Source: Shimia sp047124445
GTDB taxonomy: Bacteria; Pseudomonadota; Alphaproteobacteria; Rhodobacterales; Rhodobacteraceae
Length of the DNA: 64,000 nucleotides
Assembly: GCF_047124445.1 (NCBI RefSeq)
Contig: NZ_CP138921.1
Coordinates: forward strand, 3,162,001-3,226,000
Reading direction: 5' to 3'
A program made the position numbers and the translations under genes. Under the pieces are notes generated by a model that was not told the origin of the DNA, ran no database searches, and saw only the letters and a program-made list of their open reading frames with translations. Below are positions 59,721 through 64,000 of the stretch, in pieces (within the stretch, counting starts at the first letter, position 1; every line of letters begins with the position of its first letter).

Positions 59721-60593
59721 TTACTGATCCTGCACCGGGTTTGGGTTCAGCAGATCGGTTTTTGCCAACACGTTCGGGTCAATTGCCTCTGCGCCTGTTC
59801 GATCCACATCTGCCTCGGAAGCAGTCGTCGCGATGAAGGCCTCTACCGCGCGACGCTGAGCATCGTTTTCGAGCTCGGTGCGGGCGTCCTCAAAAGAAGG
59901 AGCGAGCGATTTGCGGGCGTCGTTTAACAGGATCAGGTGCCAGCCAAATTGGGTTTGCACAGGTGCGGAGATTTCGCCGACAGCGAGGCCCATCACAGAT
60001 TCTTCAAAGGGTTTGACCATTTGACCCATCCCGAACCAGCCAAGGCTTCCGCCGGAGGCGCCGGACGGTCCGGTGGATTTGGCCATCGCGGTCTCGGCGA
60101 AGTCAGCGCCGTCGGTCAGATCCTTGCGGATCGCCTTGGCTTCTTCTTCAGTGGCAACAAGAATGTGGCTTGCGTTGAATTCATCTTCGCCAACAAAGCC
60201 TTGGTATTTGTCGTCGTAGGCGGCGCGCAGCTCGTCTTCGCTCAGTTCGTTTTGCAGCACAAAACCCTCAAGCGCTTCGGCCGCAAGCAGGGTACGGCGC
60301 TCATTGTTCAATGCAATCTCAACCCGTTGGGGAATGGCTTCGCCCAGGCTTTGGGCGAGCGCGGTTTGCTGTACAAGCTGATCGAGGATGCTGCTGAACA
60401 GGACATCACTTGGAATTGATTGATACTGCTCAGGCAAACCCGCGCGCACCGAGATCATTTCGCCAAGTGTGATGACTTCTCCGTTTACAGAGGCAACAAC
60501 GGTGTCAAGCGACGGCGCATCCTCGGCAAAGGCAGGCAGCGCACCGCAGAAAGCAATCACGCCGGCACGCAAGAAATTGAGGTGTTTTGACAT
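59721..60593 (-). CDS. Parvulin-type peptidyl-prolyl isomerase, exported
   Basis: Periplasmic folding catalyst. A signal peptide (LNFLRAGVIAFCGALPAFA) leads into a SurA_N-like region and a rotamase domain (ASHILVATEEEAKAIRKDLTDGADFAETAMAKSTGPSGASGGSLGWFGMGQMVKPFEESVMGLAVGEIS; split here for clarity: HILV, GGSLGWF, VQTQFGWHLI). I chose ATG 60593 (290 aa), with AAGGA 8 nt upstream. First gene of the operon with argJ and mutT, divergent from secA, which fits an export-related role. Confidence 0.92.
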   Translation of the reverse strand: MSKHLNFLRAGVIAFCGALPAFAEDAPSLDTVVASVNGEVITLGEMISVRAGLPEQYQSIPSDVLFSSILDQLVQQTALAQSLGEAIPQRVEIALNNERRTLLAAEALEGFVLQNELSEDELRAAYDDKYQGFVGEDEFNASHILVATEEEAKAIRKDLTDGADFAETAMAKSTGPSGASGGSLGWFGMGQMVKPFEESVMGLAVGEISAPVQTQFGWHLILLNDARKSLAPSFEDARTELENDAQRRAVEAFIATTASEADVDRTGAEAIDPNVLAKTDLLNPNPVQDQ

Positions 60594-60631
60594 CGTTTTG
60601 TCCTTGGCTTGTGCCGCGCGGGTTGGCGGCG

Positions 60632-60660
60632 TTGACACTGTTCCTGACGCCCCTTACATC
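60632..60660 (+). promoter_or_regulatory. Candidate secA promoter
   Basis: TTGACA (60632-60637) and TACATC (60655-60660) are 17 bp apart, 105 nt upstream of the secA ATG. The leader contains a hairpin (GCTGT at 60683-60687 with ACAGC at 60717-60721). The -35 is perfect, the -10 weak. Confidence 0.45.
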
Positions 60661-60764
60661 GCTTTGTGTTCAAGGCAAACAGGCTGTTTCCCCGTTTCTA
60701 GGAGCACAGAGCCGGGACAGCAAGAATTAGCCACGCACGAAAGCGTCAACGAAGGACAAGTTAT

Positions 60765-63476
60765 ATGCTCGGTTTCGGAAAACTCGCCAAAAAAGTGTTT
60801 GGCACGCCAAACGATCGCAAGGTCAAGGCGACGCGACCGATCGTAGAAAAGATCAACGCGCTTGAAGCAGAATTTGAGAAGCTGACAGACGAAGGCATAA
60901 AGGACAAAACCAAAGAACTGTCCGAGCGTGCGAAAGGTGGCGAGTCCCTTGATGCACTTTTGCCGGAAGCCTTTGCTAATTGTCGTGAAGCCGCAAAACG
61001 TGCTTTGGGTCTGCGGGCCTTTGACGTGCAGTTGATGGGTGGCATCTTCCTGCACCAAGGCAACATTTCGGAAATGAAAACGGGTGAAGGTAAAACCCTT
61101 GTGGCGACCTTCCCAGCCTATCTGAACGCGCTCACCGGCAAGGGCGTGCACGTTGTTACTGTGAACGACTATCTGGCAAAACGTGACGCGGAGTGGATGA
61201 GCAATGTGTTTGGCGCATTGGGCATGACGACCGGTGTTGTGTACCCACAGCAGCCAGAAGACGAAAAGCGTGCCGCTTACGCCTGTGATGTGACCTACGC
61301 GACCAACAACGAGTTGGGCTTTGACTATCTGCGCGACAACATGAAGGGTGAGCTCGCCGACATGTCCCAGCGAAACCACCATTTCGCGATTGTGGACGAA
61401 GTTGACAGCATCCTGATCGACGAAGCACGGACGCCTTTGATCATTTCCGGCCCCTCCCAGGATCGTACGGAAATGTACATCGCGATCGACAAACTGATCC
61501 CGGATTTACAGGACGATCACTATACGGTGGATGAGAAGTCCAAGAACGTGACCTTTACGGATGACGGTAACGAGTTCCTTGAGCAGCACCTGCACGCGCG
61601 CGGGCTGCTGCCGGAAGGTCAGAGCCTTTATGATCCGGAAAGCACAACCATCGTCCACCACGTGAACCAGGGTCTGCGGGCACACAAGCTGTTCACCAAG
61701 GACAAAGACTACATCGTGCGGGACGCGCAGGTTGTTCTGATCGACGAATTCACTGGCCGCATGATGGCGGGCCGCCGTTTGTCCGAAGGCCTGCATCAGG
61801 CAATTGAAGCCAAAGAAGGCTGTGAGATCCAACCCGAAAACGTGACCTTGGCGCAGGTGACCTTCCAGAACTACTTCCGTCTCTACGACAAACTTGGTGG
61901 CATGACCGGTACCGCGGCCACGGAAGCCGAAGAATTCCAAGAAATTTATGGCCTCGGCGTGGTCGAAGTGCCAACCAACCGCGGTGTGGCGCGTGTGGAC
62001 GAAGACGATGCAGTGTATCGCACCGCACGTGAAAAGTTTGATGCAATAGTCGAGACGATCAAAGAGGCCCATGAAAAGGGGCAGCCTATTCTGGTCGGCA
62101 CTACATCGATTGAGAAGTCTGAATTCCTGTCTGGCTTGCTTGAGAAAGCAGGCGTGAAGCACAACGTTCTGAACGCGCGTCAGCACGAGCAAGAAGCGCA
62201 GATTGTTGCAGATGCTGGTAAATTGGGCGCTGTGACCATTGCGACCAACATGGCGGGCCGTGGTACCGATATTAAACTGGGCGGAAACGTCGAGTTCAAA
62301 GTGCTGGAAGCTATCGCCGCAAATCCTGACGGCGATCACGAGAAAATTCGTGCGGACATCGAAGCCGCGCATAAGGGTGATGAGCAGGCGGTCAAAGACT
62401 CCGGTGGTCTTTTTGTTCTGGCGACCGAACGCCATGAAAGCCGCCGGATCGACAACCAGCTTCGCGGTCGGTCGGGCCGTCAGGGGGACCCGGGCCGGTC
62501 CTCTTTCTTCCTGAGCCTGGAAGATGATCTGATGCGCATCTTTGGCTCTGACCGTCTCGACAAAGTTCTGTCTTCGCTTGGCATGAAAGAGGGCGAGGCA
62601 ATTGTGCACCCATGGGTGAACAAGTCTCTGGAGCGCGCCCAGGCCAAGGTGGAAGGTCGCAACTTTGACATTCGTAAGCAACTTCTGAAGTTTGACGATG
62701 TGATGAACGACCAGCGGAAGGTGGTTTTCTCCCAGCGTCGTGAAATCATGGAAGCTGCGGACCTGTCCGAGATTGTACAGGACATGCGTCACGAAGTGAT
62801 CGGCGATATGGTTGAGCAGTATTTGCCACCTAAAACCTACGCAGATCAGTGGGACACAGAAGGGCTTTATGCGTCTGTTATCGAGCACCTTGGCGTGGAC
62901 GTGCCTGTAATCGAATGGGCGGCTGAAGAAGGTGTGGATGATGACAACATCCGCGAGCGTCTTGAAGATGCGGCAGACGAAATGATGGCAGCAAAGGCCA
63001 CGAATTTCGGTCCAGAAGCCATGCGTATGATCGAGAAGCAAATCTTGCTTCAGACCATTGATACTAAGTGGCGCGAGCACCTTTTGACGCTGGAGCACCT
63101 ACGCTCTGTTGTTGGCTTCCGTGGGTATGCGCAGCGTGATCCACTCAATGAATACAAGAACGAAGCGTTCCAGTTGTTTGAAAGCATGCTCGACAGCCTG
63201 CGCGAAGATGTGACCACAACTCTGTCACGTGTGCGGCCTATTTCCGAGGAAGAGCAACAGCAGCTGCAACAGGAGATGGTGATGCGTCAGCAGGCCTTGA
63301 TGGCTCAGGCTCAGGCGGGTTCCACTCCGGCGCAGGCCGCTCCAGAACCAACCGGCGAAGCTTTGGCGGGCTTTGATGAGAATGATCCGTCGACTTGGGG
63401 CAACCCTGGCCGGAACGAAGCGTGTCCGTGCGGATCAGGCAAAAAGTTCAAACATTGCCACGGTCGACTGGCCTGA
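60765..63476 (+). CDS. secA: Preprotein translocase ATPase SecA
   Basis: Motor of the Sec pathway. NBD1 has MKTGEGKTLVATFPAYLNAL (about 99-118) and VDEVDSILIDEARTPLIISG; NBD2 has ATNMAGRGTDIKLGGNV and GRSGRQGDPGRSSFFLSLEDDL. The C-terminus carries the zinc site ACPCGSGKKFKHCHG (Cys-x-Cys and Cys-His), for SecB or ribosome binding. At 903 aa it is full length. GAAGGA lies 7 nt before the ATG. A terminator follows at 63507-63531. Confidence 0.98.
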   Translation: MLGFGKLAKKVFGTPNDRKVKATRPIVEKINALEAEFEKLTDEGIKDKTKELSERAKGGESLDALLPEAFANCREAAKRALGLRAFDVQLMGGIFLHQGNISEMKTGEGKTLVATFPAYLNALTGKGVHVVTVNDYLAKRDAEWMSNVFGALGMTTGVVYPQQPEDEKRAAYACDVTYATNNELGFDYLRDNMKGELADMSQRNHHFAIVDEVDSILIDEARTPLIISGPSQDRTEMYIAIDKLIPDLQDDHYTVDEKSKNVTFTDDGNEFLEQHLHARGLLPEGQSLYDPESTTIVHHVNQGLRAHKLFTKDKDYIVRDAQVVLIDEFTGRMMAGRRLSEGLHQAIEAKEGCEIQPENVTLAQVTFQNYFRLYDKLGGMTGTAATEAEEFQEIYGLGVVEVPTNRGVARVDEDDAVYRTAREKFDAIVETIKEAHEKGQPILVGTTSIEKSEFLSGLLEKAGVKHNVLNARQHEQEAQIVADAGKLGAVTIATNMAGRGTDIKLGGNVEFKVLEAIAANPDGDHEKIRADIEAAHKGDEQAVKDSGGLFVLATERHESRRIDNQLRGRSGRQGDPGRSSFFLSLEDDLMRIFGSDRLDKVLSSLGMKEGEAIVHPWVNKSLERAQAKVEGRNFDIRKQLLKFDDVMNDQRKVVFSQRREIMEAADLSEIVQDMRHEVIGDMVEQYLPPKTYADQWDTEGLYASVIEHLGVDVPVIEWAAEEGVDDDNIRERLEDAADEMMAAKATNFGPEAMRMIEKQILLQTIDTKWREHLLTLEHLRSVVGFRGYAQRDPLNEYKNEAFQLFESMLDSLREDVTTTLSRVRPISEEEQQQLQQEMVMRQQALMAQAQAGSTPAQAAPEPTGEALAGFDENDPSTWGNPGRNEACPCGSGKKFKHCHGRLA

Positions 63477-63506
63477 TCTGCGCCATAAACCGACAGACAA
63501 AGATCA

Positions 63507-63534
63507 AAAGGGTGCCTTATGGGCGCCCTTTTTG
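63507..63534 (+). terminator. Terminator after secA
   Basis: A 10-bp stem with one G-T pair (63507-63516 with 63522-63531) and a TTATG loop, followed by T's. It lies 30 nt after the secA stop. Confidence 0.85.
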
Positions 63535-63578
63535 TTTGGGAACTTGCCGCAAGAGCAGTAGCCAAAACAGGAGCAACC

Positions 63579-64000
63579 ATGCCCATTCTGAAACATGCTT
63601 ACCGTCGGTATGCGTTGTCCTTTGTCACGGTGTCGATGGCGATTTGTATTGGCTTTGCAATGCAGACGTCGGAAGCCGCTGTGCTGGCGCATGATGAAGT
63701 AGTCGAAGGTTCCAAGCCGACCTCGGCTATACCTCTCCCACAGGACCTTGCTGCGCCTCAGATGCTAGGTACAGCTTCATTGCCAAGTTTGCCGAGTGAT
63801 CACGGGCATGGAGATAATCTGTTGCAGGAGCCGGTGTTGTTGGCCGTGGCGGATGACATCCCGGTTGGTATTTTGCCAACGGAAGAGAGCCCGCCCCGGT
63901 TGGGCTGTACGCCGGTCATGTCTGCAGAACCAGCGGCAGGGGCCTTGATTGATGTGCGCTTGACTGCGCCGTGCCATGCCGGCGACACGGTTATGTTTAT
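63579..64000 (+). CDS. Exported protein, partial (cut by window end)
   Basis: An open frame from ATG 63579, with AGGAG 6 nt upstream, runs 140 codons to the window edge without a stop. A hydrophobic N-terminal segment (ALSFVTVSMAICIGFAM) followed by SEAA looks like a signal peptide or an anchor. The rest is Pro/Leu-rich; it has CTPVMSAEPAAGALIDVRLTAPCH with two Cys. I do not recognise the family. It follows secA across a terminator. Confidence 0.72.
   Translation, partial: MPILKHAYRRYALSFVTVSMAICIGFAMQTSEAAVLAHDEVVEGSKPTSAIPLPQDLAAPQMLGTASLPSLPSDHGHGDNLLQEPVLLAVADDIPVGILPTEESPPRLGCTPVMSAEPAAGALIDVRLTAPCHAGDTVMF

Noticed and set aside
60666..60701. GTG-started 11-codon leader frame before secA
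   Set aside because: No Shine-Dalgarno is visible before the GTG; probably chance.
61506..63098. Long minus-strand open frame opposite secA (530 codons)
   Set aside because: Antisense shadow of secA; His/Phe-rich nonsense composition.
1..64000. tRNA or rRNA genes, CRISPR arrays, insertion sequences, prophage genes
   Set aside because: I read the gaps on both strands and saw no cloverleaf, no regularly spaced repeats, no transposase or integrase motif. A dedicated scan (tRNAscan, Infernal) would settle it.

Overview
The window comes from an alphaproteobacterium, most likely a marine member of the Rhodobacterales (Roseobacter group). The basis is gene content and order: rimP-nusA-ylxR-infB, a parvulin isomerase-argJ-mutT operon divergent from secA, an Hpt protein divergent from a receiver-PP2C phosphatase, M48 peptidase next to a DUF898/YjgN protein, and hemH beside a small signal-peptide/membrane protein. 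Nearly every gap is short and genes often overlap by the ATGA type. I see no tRNA, rRNA, CRISPR array, insertion sequence or phage gene.

Region 1 (about 0.2-16.6 kb) is a cell-surface polysaccharide locus. It holds a giant (about 2000 aa) multi-domain glycosyltransferase, a GT4 glycosyltransferase, a sulfotransferase, an ABC capsule exporter of the KpsM/KpsT/KpsE type (kpsM split off on the opposite strand), a GT2 glycosyltransferase and a complete dTDP-L-rhamnose operon (rfbC-rfbB-rfbD-rfbA). Together they predict a sulfated, probably rhamnose-containing polysaccharide exported by an ABC transporter. A second surface-sugar pair, a phosphoglycosyl transferase with an SDR epimerase, lies at 21.1-22.6 kb.

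Region 2 (16.6-35.7 kb) is mixed housekeeping: mutS, a PfkB sugar kinase, periplasmic msrA, a class IV aminotransferase paired with a sulfotransferase-like P-loop protein, an SCP2 protein, an MscS channel with a NodT/TolC outer-membrane factor, M48 peptidase with DUF898, argG, an AT-richer membrane protein, ilvA, and the Hpt/receiver-PP2C signalling pair.

Region 3 (35.7-52.2 kb) has two Nudix hydrolases, hslO, a CCA-adding enzyme, an ABC exporter, an RNA uracil methyltransferase, an envelope cluster (two L,D-transpeptidases, a CAP lipoprotein and a 60-aa membrane peptide), hemH with a methyltransferase, comF-glutaredoxin-nitrilase-marR, ubiG, prolyl aminopeptidase and an orphan solute-binding protein.

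Region 4 (52.3-64 kb) carries the rimP-nusA-ylxR-infB operon, a probable 46-aa protein, the parvulin-argJ-mutT operon, secA, and the start of an exported protein cut by the window edge.

The most striking observation is inside the first gene. A galectin-like carbohydrate-recognition module (His-x3-Arg, then Asn-x6-Trp-Gly-x-Glu, residues about 670-795) lies upstream of a GT31-type galactosyltransferase-like module, and both are embedded in a protein with three other GT-A-type modules. The galectin plus GT31 combination resembles that of plant arabinogalactan galactosyltransferases.
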